Below, piece after piece: positions 35,287-47,961 of a stretch of DNA of 64,000 nucleotides. Source of the stretch: Larix kaempferi (lineage: Eukaryota; Streptophyta; Pinopsida; Pinales; Pinaceae); contig BSBM01001138.1 in the NCBI GenBank assembly GCA_027924585.1, positions 10,278,001-10,342,000 on the forward strand, written 5' to 3'. How positions within the stretch are numbered: position 1 is the first letter of the stretch; the number at the start of each line of letters is the position of its first letter. The translations under genes and the position numbers were made by a program. The notes under the pieces are model-generated. The model was given only the letters and a program-made list of their open reading frames with translations. It had not been told where the DNA came from and ran no database searches.

Positions 35287-38200
35287 TGTTATCACCAATC
35301 TTGTTGTTGCCCCTACAGGTGGATCCAAGGTGGATGGTAGATGGGATATGCAACTAAAGTGGTGAAGCAAGAGGGCCTTGGTTCCCAAAAGGATGGTTGT
35401 CACGCCAACCAAGTCACTCTTCGCTTTAGCTATAAAAGCTAAGATAGCAAGGGGGAGACCCGGACCTACTCCCGATAGGAGAGATCAACCCAATCACCAG
35501 ATCAAATCAATCTAATGAGGTACGCAGGCCGACAGGTATGGAACCCTAGAAATAAGGAATTAAGACCCTAGAAATAAGGAATTAAGACCACTGTGGAGGC
35601 TTGGGAAAGGTGTAATATGACAATGAAAGATAACACATAGTGATTTTATGATTAGGTATGATTCCAGGATTCAAAGCTAGTTTCAAATGGTCAAAATCAA
35701 CTGCCTTGGGAAACGTGACCCTTAAAACAGGGGAAGTGTCCCAAATCAAAGATTTGACAGTTAGGGCTTTCTAGCTATGCTTGATGAAAGGATATGACTG
35801 TTTCAAGCTGTTTCAAGCAACAAGACAAAGATCAAGCCACAAGATAACTCAACAATCTAGGAAAGTCGAATTGAGTTGGGGAAGATTAGTGCCTTGGGAA
35901 TTGGGCCAAATGGAGTCGGATGCCCACCAAATTGTAGATCTGGAATGTTGATGTGTTGAGGTAGGTGGATCTTGAAAATTAAGGTCATCCAATGGCTAGA
36001 TCTCAGTAGATCTGAGATTGAAATGTGCCACAAAGTGACCCAAGTGGGGCTTAGCCCTCAAAATGAGGAATGGGGCCCACAAGGTGAAAATCACTGAAGT
36101 GACACACTAGGGGTAGGTTATCAATTATGGAGATCAAGGATCAAGTGGGATCTCACCTACCCAGGTGCTAGATCAAGCAAAATCACCCCTCCTAGGAAGT
36201 GCAACCTCCCTTGGAGAAGCTTCTTTGCCTTGGGAAGTGGGTCACTTGAGGGCCAATCCACACCAAACTATAGATCCGAATTGCCGTGGATGCAATAGAG
36301 GTGGGTTTCGAATATTATACCCAAAAGCCAAGTATATCTTGCTAGATCTGAAAAAATGTAAAATGAGGGTTTGAAATATGAGGATTTTAACAATGAAGTA
36401 GTTGTGCCAATGGATTGGAACCAAGAAAAGAAGAACAAACCTGTGGATCTTACCTGGATAACCTTGTAGATGCCTTGATGATGATGATCTATGCAAACCC
36501 GATCAATGGTTGAGATGAGCTCAACAATACAATACATGGATCACTAATAAAATATAACAATAAGTCGACAAAATCGCCCTAGGAGAGGGGATCCCACCAA
36601 ATCATGATGACAAAACATAAAATATAGCTCATGGTGGGTCCAAGGGGTAATTTCTAACACCCTTGGTCAATCCCCATGGCACAATATTCAGGAATAAATG
36701 CTCTAGACACCAAATCGTGTCTCTCTGGGAAAGTCGTGAGCCTTGGGAGGCTCCAGAAATCATCAAAAAGTGCCATAAGTGATGGATGTAGGTCCTGATG
36801 AAGCTGAAATTGCTGGAGAAGGTGTGGAAGACATCCCACTGATCATCACTGATCATCCCATGCCATAACATTGCGTCAGTAGCCCAAATCGAATTCCTCC
36901 GTAGCCATTTTTACCATTTCTGAACTGCCTTGGGAAATGTGAAACTGTCCAAACTGCCTCCTGAAGTTCCTGCGCTGTCAAGGTGTGCTCACCAATGAGT
37001 CTGGGAGGGGGGTAATGTGGTAATAACAAGTGGCTGGACCACCCCCTCCATGCACAGCCCCCTAGGTGAACCAAGTAAATCTCATCACTGCTCTGACAAG
37101 GCCTCCAACAGACCAAAACTGCACTAGGATAGCCAACTTAGGCTCAATCATCACTGTAACTGCCCGGAACTGAAAACAGACTGTCTCATTGGACTCAGAA
37201 GGTCCAAATCCATCTAAGATGTGTACTCATACACCATATAAACCTCTGCATGGTCCAAAATAAATACTCATCATATCCGGTAGACCAAATAATAATAATC
37301 TGTAAAAGTGCTGAAAAGCACAAATCATCATCATAAGCCTGAAACCACTGCATAAGCCCACCATGGTGACCTGTACCAGACCATATATCATCTATATGTA
37401 ACATCTGAGGTCTGCCACCTGATGTCCTGTGGTTGACTTTTGGTCAAACTGAGGTTTGACCAAGTCAACATGACCAAAATATGAGTCAAACTGTCATCAA
37501 GCTGCTGCAAGGTGTCAAAGGTTAAAACATACTTTACAATCCATTCACATAGACTCAACTACTATGCACAACGTATAGACTTGACCAACTAGCTGACATT
37601 GGGTGATGTGGAATACATGGCGAAGGATAAGGGATGACAAGGATGAGGATCATGTGACCTTTCGGATAACTCGAGAAAGTAGGGTCCTCTGAGATAAGTA
37701 TACCATGACAAAACACGTGGAAGGGCAGTGCCTCACAAATGGATATAGTGCAGGGAAACCGTCACTAGCCATCTAACAAGTATCTCACAACTCACATCCG
37801 TCCCCGAAGACTCTGTGAGGTTCATTTCTAGAGCCGCCAAACTGGGTGTCTGGCAAACCGTAACTTGGGACTCTAGGGGACAATCTTGAGCTTGTCCCTT
37901 GCTCCCTCTCACCTCCTTGATTCGCAGGACTAGGTGAGGAATAACCATTACAAATGTTGACATGTATGGCTGACCTGTGTCCATGTGTGTTTATAAACAC
38001 ATTGCATGGATTTTACAATGAGTTTCATACTTAGCCCTTTTTTGGCTAGATTTACATTTAGAAAAAGTCTTTTTGGCTTGTTTTACATTTCTTCATTTCT
38101 TCAATTTACATCAAGGCCCTTTTGGGCTACATACATATCTCAATAGATATAATCATGGTGCTCATACTGCAAAGTAATGGGGTGAGCAATACATGCTTCA

Positions 38201-39051
38201 ATGACCAAAGGGGAACACCCGGTGAGGCTACACAATCCTAACTGCATTGCAACATCGGGGGCAACCGACAGGAGTAAATCCTAGGTTTGAGAGTGCATCT
38301 CACAGACTAAAGAGTCGAGGCACAATAGACAGGGAATCATGGCTTACTCAGAGATCAGTGGGGAAAGGGATCCTCAAAGTCACAAATCAGAATCCAAGTT
38401 GGGAAAGAGTGTCATGTATGAGTCGGATGGATGGAGAAGGTGAAGGTGGATCCAAAGTCAGCTGCCTAGGGGGACTAAATGATCAAGTCTATACCAGGAA
38501 TAGGGGTGTAACTCGGTGTGCATATAACAGGATCCTACTAGGAAGGGGTGGACTGACATCACCAAGGGCCCAACCACATATCATATAAACTAGATCACCA
38601 CATCAATCATCATATGTAGAGATAGTGTACTATTATGTATAAACAAGTCTAAGCAACAATCATGAGCAATATATATAAATGCAATACCTGCGACACCATA
38701 TACTTGCTGCTGAGGCTGTCTCTAAACTGGATCTCTGCTTAATCCGGGCACAAATAGTAAACCAACAATACTCTGTGATAGTCTCAATCAAAACAAGACT
38801 AGGCAACTGTCTGAATGGGCTCATATCAAAGCCTGGCATGGAAGGGTGACCCTGTGGTAAATGCTAAGTAACATGTCTGTACCACTGTATAACCAGCTGT
38901 CCCCTTTGATATCTCTGGTTGGGGCAATCTGAACAAAACTATGTGCCTCCTCTGAAGTGATCGGATCTCTGGTCTGGAAAAAAAGTACTGTGCAGTCCTC
39001 GGCCGCACAGTCTGCAATATGGTAGCTCCATCTAACATAGATGTGATAACA
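35287..39051 (-). mobile_element. LTR-C copy, full-length (3765 bp)
   Basis: On the minus strand it starts TGTTATCACATCTATGTTAG (39051) and ends GGTGATAACA (35287). It matches 47962-51545 along its length: CAGTCCACCCC, GGTTGCCC..GATGTTGCAATGCAG, the TGTGTTTATAAACACA palindrome at 37986-38001, CCTAGAGTCCCAAGTTACGG, and the GGTCTCCCCCTTG end region. It forms the right-hand part (in element direction) of a composite insertion bounded by CTTAC duplications. Confidence 0.8.
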
Positions 39052-40056
39052 AGAGTTTCCATAGTCTTTGATCTATGTGTGTTTATAAACACATTGCATA
39101 GCTTTACATTTAATTTAGTTTTTTTTGCTGCAGGTGTGTTTTTAAAGCACTTGTTTACTTGAGCACTTCTATTTGTGTCACAGACAGCTTGTATACCTAG
39201 GTATTTAGATTTCACAATAGATATAGCATTTGATATTTCATAGCCATTTTCATTTGTTTTTATTTCATTCATACAAGATACAACATATGATTTCCATACT
39301 TTGTATTCATGGCAGCACTAAAAGTTTTAAGTTTAGCGAACAACAACTTTAGTGACTAGGGGGAATTCACAAGGAAAACCAACTCACCATAGGCAATTTT
39401 TGTGACCAACTCAGAGCCGAGACACAATAAACAGGGAAGCTTATCCGATATAGAGGGTATAGTGGGGGAAGGTCCTCCATGCCATTATTCAAGTAGCAAG
39501 TCAAGGTAATGAACAAACTTGGTAAGTCATGGATGGATGAAGACAATGAATAATGAAACCAACACTAGCAAGCCAAAGTATGGCGGGAATGATCACCTTT
39601 ATTCTCCCTAGGGAGGGTAAAACCAATGAGTATAGGCCAAGAACTTCTAAGTCTGAGTAGGGACACATATGCTATATATATAATTACAACCAGGTCCACA
39701 TATCTATATGATCGCCAGATCATGATACCAAATGCTAAGACATGCTAAGAAAATGGAAATAAAAGCAATATACTTGAAAGATCATAATCTGAACCATCAT
39801 CTGTTCTCTGAAACTGCTGCTGTAACTCTGGGCACTACTGACTGCTCTGTACAAATGGCTAAATAGCTACATCGGTCATCTCTCTGAGTGTCCTGAGACT
39901 TAGTCATAGCATGGGGAATAAAACTGCTGTCCAAATATGATAGTGATCGATGATAGATGCTCATCTCAGCATCTCAATGCAAGGGAACTGGCTGAATAGT
40001 GTACTGGAATCTGACAAAAAATGTATGGTAGCCTGGTTACTCTATATGTGATAACA
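39052..40056 (-). mobile_element. Diverged LTR-C U3 segment, outer part of composite
   Basis: On the minus strand it starts TGTTATCACATATAGAG (40056). About 980 bases later it reaches the same TGTGTTTATAAACACA palindrome (39078-39093), then after 26 more bases it joins the start of the next LTR-C. It is clearly related to the first 1.06 kb of LTR-C but much diverged. CTTAC follows at 40057-40061, matching CTTAC at 35282-35286. Confidence 0.65.
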
Positions 40057-40175
40057 CTTACATCTGCACCATGGGAGGGAGGATACACCTACCAGCATGT
40101 GAGAATGGCTCCAGCCCTTAGATCTGCACCATGGGAGGACACACCTACCACCATGTGAGAATGGCTCATTTGCAT
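40057..40175 (+). repeat. 56-bp minisatellite, right part
   Basis: About two more units (CACCATGGGAGG, CCTACCACCATGTGAGAATGG). Removing the 35287-40056 insertion and one CTTAC copy gives a continuous array in phase. It ends about 20 bases before the stop codon of the copia pol frame on the other strand, so the array occupies the 3' untranslated part of that element. Confidence 0.85.
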
Positions 40176-40193
40176 CTGCGTCTTCCGGACTCA

Positions 40194-41918
40194 TCACTTC
40201 CCCTTGGAAGGAACTTCGATCAGAAGTACACCAAGCTTCTCTCTGAAGTACTCAAACTTCACTCTGGCTAGCGGCTTGGTCAACACATCGACTATTTGGT
40301 CGTCCGTCGCAACATACTGGAGCTTCCCTGCTCTTCTCTGCACCATATCCCTGATATAGTGATACTTGATCTCAATATGCTTCGACTTGTCATGGAACAC
40401 TGGGTTCTCGGACAACTTCACACAACTCTGGTTGTCACAAAAGATACATGTCAGCTCTAACTGAAGATCAAACAAATCAAATAGTAGCTTCCTAAGCCAT
40501 ACTGCCTCACAACTAGCTGAACAAGCTATGACATACTCTGCTTAAGTTGTACTCAGTGCCATGCAGGACTGCTTCTTGCTAAACCAGGAGATCACACCTG
40601 ATCCCATACTGAAGCAACACCCTGAAGTGCTCTTCCTATCTGCGGCACTGCCTACCCAATCCGAATCAAAATAACCCTGCAGGTTAACCTTTTGATTCAC
40701 GTCATATCTGAGCCCATAATCCACTGTACCCTTCAGGTACCTTAGAATATGCTTTGCAGCAATCAAGTGAACATGTCTCGGATCCGTCAGGACCTGGCTC
40801 AATGTGTTCACATCAAAGCAAATATCTGATCTCGTATTCGTCAGGTACATCAAAGAACCAACCATCTGACGATACATTGTGGCATCAACTGATTCTGATG
40901 AAGCGTCATGCAATAACTTCAGTTTTGATGCCATATGTGTGGCCATAGCCTTGCAGTCCATCATCTCAAACCTCTTCAGGATCTCTACTGCATACTTCCC
41001 TTGTCCATGGAAGATTCCATCCGTACTCTGCCACACCTCCATGCCTAGAAAATAATGCATCAAGCCCAGGTCCTTCATCTCGAACTCTACGGTAAGCTTC
41101 CTCTTCGTATCTGCAATAAGCCCATCCTCACCTGTCACAAATAGGTCATCCACATAAAGTAGAAGTATCACTGGGTTTCCTTCCTCAACCTTATAGTAAA
41201 GGTTGGAATCCGCTTTACTCTTGGTAAAGCCCAAACTAGTCATGAAGCTATCTATCCTGCCATACCATGTTCTGGGTGCCTGTTTCAATCCGTACAAGGC
41301 CTTCTTCTATTTGCACACATGAGTTTTCCTGTCATGTCTCTCAAATCCGAGTGGCTGCTCCACGTACACTCTCTCTTCTACTACACCATTCAAGAACGCT
41401 GTCTTGACATCCATCTGGTGTACCTTCTATTTCATCACTACAGCCAATGCGAGTACTGTTCTGATGGAAGTGTATTTGCCTACAGGTGCAATTGTCTCCT
41501 CATAATCTATGCCTTCCTTCTGGGAGAAGCCACATGCCACAATCCTTGCCTTATGTTTTTCTATGCTGCCATCGTGCAGCATGCTTGATCTTGTAGATCG
41601 ACTTTGGAATTCACAACAGACTTCCCTTCTGGTCTCGGAACTACATCATGATCGACTGGTACTACTCAATCATGGCATCCTTCCATTCTTTCTTCTCAGC
41701 AACTTCCTCATAGATGGAAGGTTCTTTTCACGAGGTGGATCTACATGTTCTTGTGGTTCTTCTATTTCATAGTCTTTAGGATCTTCTGGAACTGCTTCTT
41801 CCATCACTGAATCTCTACTCCTGGAAACTTCAGGTTCTTCAATATCTTCGATAGGTAGTTTTCTTGATCTTCGTCGCTTGTTCTTCAAAACAAATCTCTC
41901 TTGTAGGTGATGGTACAT
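40194..41918 (-). pseudogene. Copia reverse transcriptase and RNase H, decayed
   Basis: The minus strand encodes the C-terminal half of a Ty1/copia polyprotein, which in the family copies element RNA into DNA in cytoplasmic particles. In order: an acidic hinge (about 41918-41680), the N-terminal reverse-transcriptase part with frameshifts and stops (about 41690-41300), then a long open stretch (41297-40542) with MYGLKQAPRTWY, the catalytic LLLYVDDLF, KDLGLMHYFLGMEV, YLTNTRSDICF, HILRYLKGT and DSDWVGSAADRKSTSGCCF. RNase H continues to a stop at 40194 (CDNQSCVKLSENP, KHIEIKYHYIRD, VDVLTKPLA). A frameshift lies between 40542 and 40475. Integrase and protease are missing, although gag lies just upstream. 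Confidence 0.9.
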
Positions 41919-42289
41919 GATCTTTCCTGCAAGACGAGTTCAATTGCATGATTAGAAACATCTCATAGTTTTCAGAAGAAATTCTTACGCATAAATACAT
42001 AGGTCATACATTCGTCCATACCCCGTAACTTTCTAGATGCCTTCCATGTCTACCAGAACATTGTTAAGAGTGTGCACTACTCCCAACATGTCAGCAAAAG
42101 GGTTTCATTCTAGATAAGTAGCAATGGAATGTTGTACAGTACCATAGTCCACTTACCCGTTGCTTCCATATTAGTAGTGTTTTGTTCATTAATGCAACTT
42201 TTCTAATATGCATAATACAAATCCTAACTCTAGGGACATAAGTATGTACACGACTAAACAATATCATTTAAATAATTAAATATACAAGA
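41919..42289. other. Gap between copia gag and pol remnants
   Basis: AT-rich sequence without recognisable protease or integrase coding. In an intact copia element about 2 kb encoding both would lie here, so this marks an internal deletion or replacement. Confidence 0.5.
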
Positions 42290-43360
42290 AATCACAATTC
42301 AAATACTTTTCTTTGTTTGGTTGTTGGGTGGACTCCCTCTTTATCTTTGCTTCCTTGCGGGAACAACTGGAGTGTGCTCCCTCTTGATCTTTGCTTCCTT
42401 GCAGGAATTACTGGAGTGTGCTCCCGCTTAATCTTTTCTTTCTTAACCAATGCTTCATTACAATACATATTCTTCATCATTTGAAGAATCGTCACTTTCT
42501 TCTCTGGTTCTCTTCCTTGGAGGTTCGTCATCTTCCGTGGTGTGAGCGTGGTGCCTCTTTTTGTTGTGGGAGCAACTTTTATTTCTAGGACAATTTCTGG
42601 AGCAGTGTCCCTTCTCATCACAAGTATAGCATCTAACATTAGATAGATCTTTCCTGGATCTTCTAAAGATATCCCTCTGATTCTGGTGGTGGTGTTTCTC
42701 CTTCTTATTGTGGTTGTGCTCCCTCTTGTTGTTATTCCTTCTGGAGTGTGTTGTGAGAGCTTGATCGTCGTTTTCTCTCATCTTGTCTTTTCAAGCTACA
42801 AGTCGAGTTTCTTCTTGTGAGCATTCCTCCCACAACCTACTGAATGTGATTAACTTCTTTCTAGCACAAATCCCTTGAATGAAGGAATCCAATGATCTAG
42901 GGAGACCATTTAAGGTGGTCATCGCAATTTCTCCATTTTTTCCATTTTCTCCCGCACCCTCCAGTTGCTCCTTGATTTGGTAGACCCTTGTAAAGTAGGA
43001 CTGCATGGTCTCTGTATTTTGTATCTTCACATTTTTCAACTAGTTTCGCAAGGTCATCTTCCGATTTATATTGTTTCCTTCAAATATCTTGGTCAAGGAA
43101 TCAAACATCTCTTTAGGTGTCTTTAAGGAAGACACATGTGGGATGAGATGATCCTTAATAGAATCAGCAATATCCCTCTTGGGCTTAACCAAGTTCTTCT
43201 TATGTAAGGCTTTAGCCTGATCTCTCTCTGGAACTGGAACTTCTTCAGTTACATATGTGTCCAATTCATTCTCTTCAAGGATTAGTGTAATCCTATACTT
43301 CCATGCTCGGAAATTATCATCCCCTTTAAGCTTATCCTCAAGTTGCTTGTGGTGAGACAT
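42290..43360 (-). pseudogene. Copia gag with CCHC knuckle
   Basis: The minus-strand ATG at 43360 starts the frame MSHHKQLEDKLKGDDNFRAW, similar to the gag start at 6248. The UBN2-type copia gag body follows in frame-shifted pieces: 43360-43040 with FDSLTKIFEGNNINRKMTL, then 43039-42791 with TMQSYFTRVYQIKEQLEGAG and LNGLPRSLDSFIQGI. The CCHC knuckle CYTCDEKGHCSRNCPRNKSC lies in 42781-42458. After it, a basic tail contains a tandem repeat (42310-42430). The protein coats element RNA in the family. The LTR and leader upstream are replaced by LTR-A sequence from about 43410. Confidence 0.85.
42310..42430 (-). repeat. About 48-bp tandem repeat in gag tail
   Basis: The word CTCCCTCTT(T/G)ATCTTTGCTTCCTTGC followed by GGGAACAACTGGAGTGTG occurs two to three times in succession, the last unit diverged (CTCCCGCTTAATC). 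The unit is a multiple of three, so it lengthened the encoded basic tail. Confidence 0.7.
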
Positions 43361-43409
43361 TTTTAATGAGAACCTTAAATGGAAATACAAAAGATTTAGA
43401 TCTTACCAA

Positions 43410-44173
43410 TTTTTTTTCCGTAAATTTAGGCCATTTTTTAATGGTTTAAATGGAAAAATTCAAATTGTTATAAAAGTGTGTTCTGGAGGCGGAATTTGGC
43501 ATAGGGATGCTTGTTTTGACGCTACTTTCCCCATGTTTCGGGTAGCTACGTCGTCTCTGGAAGCATTTTTCCTTATAGATGCTACAGTTTGGCAAATAAA
43601 TGCTAAAAAGGGTCAAAATGCACCAAAAGAAAAAAAGAAAAAATATTAAAAAAGAGTCATTTGGCATGTGCCAAATGAGTTGGCATGCCATGCCATGTGG
43701 AGGGCGACTCTTTAAGGTGATGTAGGACTTGGATTGAGGTCAAACTATGAGGCGACATTGTTTTATTATTTAGTAGTGCGCATTCCCTCCATATCTTCAT
43801 GTGAAAGAGCTTGGGCGAATCCCATTGGTTGGAGGAGATACCAAGGAGAGGGGGCGCACCTCCCTTTGAGGTGGCACCCACCTCATCAACTACATCCTAA
43901 TCAAATAAGACGAGGGGGGAGTTGTCATCATTTAGGGATGTCGTATATCTCTCAAGAGAGGGCGCGAATCCTTTTGAGGATGACGTGATTCAAGCTTGGG
44001 CGAATCCCATTGGTGGGAGGAGACCCCAAGTTAGAGATGGTGCACCTCTTTTGAGGTGGCGCCTCCCTGATTACTTCAACCCCCTCTTCTCCCATAATTA
44101 AAGGGAATCAAATCCCCTATATCTCTCATGTGATGTGCACTCTCCTCTCCTTGAGCTATTCGCCCCTCCTCCT
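43410..44173 (+). mobile_element. LTR-A-like U3 fragment, left of solo LTR-E
   Basis: Shares TCCGTAAATTTAGGCCATTTTTTAATGG with 30012 onward, and the GGAATTTGGCA...TTGTTTTNNCGC stretch typical of mid-U3. It contains a direct repeat of about 70 bases (GCTTGGGCGAATCCCATTGG at about 43811 and 43995). It continues at 44763 after the LTR-E insertion with TATTTAAACAAG and CTCTCTCATTGC, the promoter-like words of LTR-A. Confidence 0.6.
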
Positions 44174-44762
44174 TGTTAGTTTTTCACAATTTAATCAGTA
44201 TTAATCTAGGATCTTACTGAGAGAATAACAAGCACAACATAAACACAAGAAACACAAAGATTTTCCTCGGGGAAGCCATAAAGGAGAAAACTCCGCAACT
44301 TCATCAGAGATGGAGTGATGAACAATACAATGTCACAAAAGTAAAACCCAAAATAGAGATGGTCTGCAACAACTTCTCTCTTCTCCCCTTGTGTGAACTT
44401 CTCCCCTCTCTTACTATTGTGAATTGAGTGAGTGTGAGTGAATGAATAAATAGAGAGCCTAGCTCTCTATTTATACTTTACCTTTCACTTTACCTCTTTC
44501 ACTTGACAAGTCGGCCTCAACTAAAGTTGACTGGGCCGACACCTTTAGGGGACTTAAAAACCCCAATACAAATGACTCTAGGGGAACTAATGCCCCGACT
44601 TACATGGGAGGTTTTATCTCAATGACTTTACAAGACCCAAATACAATAATGACTTCTTCGACCGGAGGAATAAACATCTCCGTCGGAGGTACAAATAAAA
44701 TAAATAATAAATACAATTTAAAATACAAGTGAATATCTTCTGCAGTTACAATAACATTAACA
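44174..44762 (-). mobile_element. Solo LTR-E (copia), 589 bp
   Basis: On the minus strand, TGTTAATGTTATTG...AAAAACTAACA with TATAAATA at 44475-44468. Flanks are CTCCT (44169-44173) and TTCCT (44763-44767), a 5-bp duplication with one change. There is no primer site beside it. Related to the 5278-5838 LTR. Confidence 0.8.
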
Positions 44763-44874
44763 TTCCTCTCATTATCTATTTAAACAAGACCACTCTCTCA
44801 TTGCAAGCTAGTTAGAGTTGCATGAGAAGAGGGCTTGCCATTGTATCATTGTCTCATTTTTGTATTGTTGGAAT
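44763..44874 (+). mobile_element. LTR-A-like U3/R fragment, right of solo LTR-E
   Basis: Continuation of 43410-44173. It holds TATTTAAA (about 44778) and then TTGTATTGTTGGAAT before a minus-strand LTR-A begins at 44875. Confidence 0.5.
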
Positions 44875-47800
44875 TGTTGCCGCCGGATTACACACCTTCT
44901 TTGTCGCAGCAGAAATCTATGCTGCCGCTCAGTGTGCGCTTGGTGGCAAGTCTCGAGTCAAGTATGTCACTTGGTTCTTGACTCCTCCGTTTAGGCAAAA
45001 TTCCCAACGAAAGCCAAGGGGGGTAGTCTCTATGGAAAGTTACTAAGGTTGTTAGGGTCTTCCAGTTAAATGATGGGTTGTTTGTTAATGTTTTTGGGAA
45101 TTTGAAAGTGGGGTTCAAGATGTAATTGCAACAATAGTTTAAAAAACGCTTTCACCAGCATAAGTTCAAATAATCACCGTGAATTATAAAAGATGCACGA
45201 TAACTTGATATTGATAATAAGCTAATGAAAAAACTGCAAGGACCAGAACCTTATGGAGTCAAACACAGTGTAAAAAATGACAATGCTGGAAAAAAGAAAT
45301 GTTGTGCAATGTCTCTTGGTTGATTTTAAATTATTAAGGGTGAATCTTTATTAGGAAAAAATGGGAACTCTCGAGATACCATGAGGTACATAGAGGAATG
45401 TCCGGAAATCTAGAGATTGGTGGCTCCGTACAAGGACATGTTGGCTGCCAAAGCCTTGAGCGCGTGTTGAACAGTACACCAAACAAAGATGTAGTCTAAC
45501 GGTGCCCCAAGGTCTAAGTACAGTGATCCAGCGCCCCCAGGCAGAATTTTCCCACACAAAATCTAGTTCAAAGTGCCATATTTTCACTATCTTGTGGGTA
45601 GTTAATTTTATTAGGTGACTGATTAAGTTAAGTGTGAGAATTAAAGAGTGCTTCCAATTGCTTTTGGTATCCCACAACTTAGACGAACTACTGGTGGGTA
45701 GAGCATACGGAGTGTAGGCAAATGATCTATTCAAGTTTGAAACAAGTAACCATTGACCCTCCAACAAAGAGTGCTCTTGAGTTGCTTTTCAGCTAGGTTC
45801 AAGAGACTTTGGGTTCCTTTTATTAAGCAATTAAAACATGGAAATAAAAGACAAAACTTTAAATGGAAAAGATAGGGATGGCCAATCTTATGCGTCACTT
45901 TTTAGATCAACCTCCACTATTCAGCAAATTGCCTTTGGGTGGAGGTGAGAGCATACTTCGTGGCGACGAAGATGGTTTTATTTCTACATTACTTTTTCAA
46001 AATGAAAATGATTAAACTACAAAATATAAATGAAAGTATACACCCTGCAATTCAATAGTGAGTGTGTGAGTGAGTGGAGTTAGAAAAATGCAATCTCACG
46101 AAATTTTACAAAATACACAAATCCCCCTAGGGGGGATGGTATGTGGGTGTTGGTTACCCCATTGCTCTCGTTTAATGATTTTACAATTATGCTCAAATAA
46201 TGCTGCCTCTTGGTCCTTTTAGACTTGGATCTAAGGGCTTACAAGCTGGTATTACAATAAATTGATGAAATGGGTCTTTTGGAAGGTGAATTTGACGTTT
46301 TTTAGCGAAATTTCGCCAGAGCTCCCTCCTCTTTTTCCTTGGACCTGCTAAAAACCAGCAAGTAAACTACTTAGAATATGATGGCAAATGCAAAAAAAAA
46401 TTAAAAAATTTGAAAAATTTTTACACTTAGTAAAATTTCGAAAAATTTTCTAAGTATAAAAATTTCCAATTTTAGCTTAGATCTATTGCAAAATGGACTT
46501 TTTAAAGTACTTAGGTCTAACTAACAATATACTAAAGTGTTATAGATCTAAAAGATAAGCTAAGTATGATGGATCTACACTTTGCAAAAAAAACAAAACA
46601 AGAAAAGTAAAGAGAGGGTTTGGATTTGTTTCGTAGAGAAGAGAATGGATCAATCCAAGCCAAAACTTGCTTGTTGGAGTTGCTACTTGCAGAATCCTGT
46701 AACAAAATGTAAGTAAAAATAATGTTGCCCAAAGTATAGAAGCTTGAACTGAGTTCTAATCCTTGGGTTTCCTGTGATCTACAACTTACAAAGAACAAGC
46801 TCAACACACAAATTATAGATCTAGTGTGCTAGAAATCAAAGAAATGAAGAAGAGCCTAAGTATAACCGAATACAGTTGGCTACTTCTGTACCTCTAAAAC
46901 TCAACACAATTAAGCAAATTGACAACTGCAAATTTTTAATCAATATCAATAAGCTAGATCTAGCAAAGCATGAAAGCATGAACAAATAATAAGAACAATT
47001 TCACCTCAATGAGCTCAACACATTTGCACAATGATGGACCTCCAAAGCCTTTCAACAATAAATTCAATAAACAACAATTACAATTTGGCAGAGGTTCTAT
47101 GCATCCACACTACTTTAAAACAATGGAGCATGAACTTGCCTTTATAGCACTCTCCAAGAGCAAATTCGAAATTGAGGAGGAGAGGTGAGTTAAGGGTTTG
47201 GGATGACAAGTGGGGAGTCAAATCCCTTGAATGATGTGGTAGCTTGAGTTCCATTTAATGTGAGGTGTGCCACCTAAGGAGGGCGCCCACCATCCACTTC
47301 TAAGTGAGCTTTGGAAGATCCATCAACCATCAAGCATTTGCCACATAAGGGAAAATGTCTCTCCTTGAGGAAGGCGCAAATCCCAAGGAGAGACACATTT
47401 GGGCTCTTCATTCAATGCTCAAATCACTCCAAATTGGATTGGAATCTTACTTAAATGCTCCTGCCATGTCATTCCATCCAACTCCCCAGACCACCCACCT
47501 TTATTTTAGGAGTTTGGATTTTCTCCAAATCCATTATTCTTGAATTAAATAATTCTTTTTTAATATTTTGGAGAAAAATTGAGTTAAGCGAATACTGTTC
47601 ACTCAAAACTCAGGTAAAGTGGGTTTAGAGGTTTTATGGGTGCTCCGGGTTAGAAAACGAGCACCCCCATGTCCAGTTTCACCTCCTAACCCATCTTTTA
47701 TCTTTTTTTGACTTTTTTAATTAAATTATTAAAAAAATCTCATAAACTGAGAAAAATTAATTTTCTCAGAATGACTCAAAAATCCTAGGGGACCTAGTGC

Positions 47801-47961
47801 ATGTCCATATCACTCAATACTGATGGCTAACATGTTACTTAAATACATTCCAATAGGTTTTAATAACCCCTCAAAATTCACCATCATGGAAACACTTCAG
47901 CTTTGGAGGTGTGAGTGAAAAACTCAAGAATTGTACGTCACTGAATAGCAACGCATAATCC
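44875..47961 (-). mobile_element. LTR-A copy, minus strand, cut by LTR-C
   Basis: The minus-strand end is at 44875 (forward TGTTGCCGCCGGATTACACACC). It is very similar to 10939-12850 over the first 1.95 kb, then continues through the U3 (GTGGGTTTAGAGG, AATCCTAGGGGACC, GTGAGTGAAAAACTC). It lacks roughly the last 250 bases of U3 and stops where LTR-C starts at 47962, suggesting LTR-C inserted into it. Confidence 0.75.

Noticed and set aside
34904-35365. Overlapping open frames of up to 141 codons with a repeated peptide (GRQTYYHV / GKTNLLPCRNG)
   Set aside because: They are the 56-bp minisatellite read in three frames. The unit is not a multiple of three and there is no start or conserved domain.
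38826-39272. 148-codon minus-strand frame
   Set aside because: Lies across the junction of two LTR-C parts, with Lys/Asn-rich composition and no motif. It includes the 16-bp palindrome, so it is LTR sequence.
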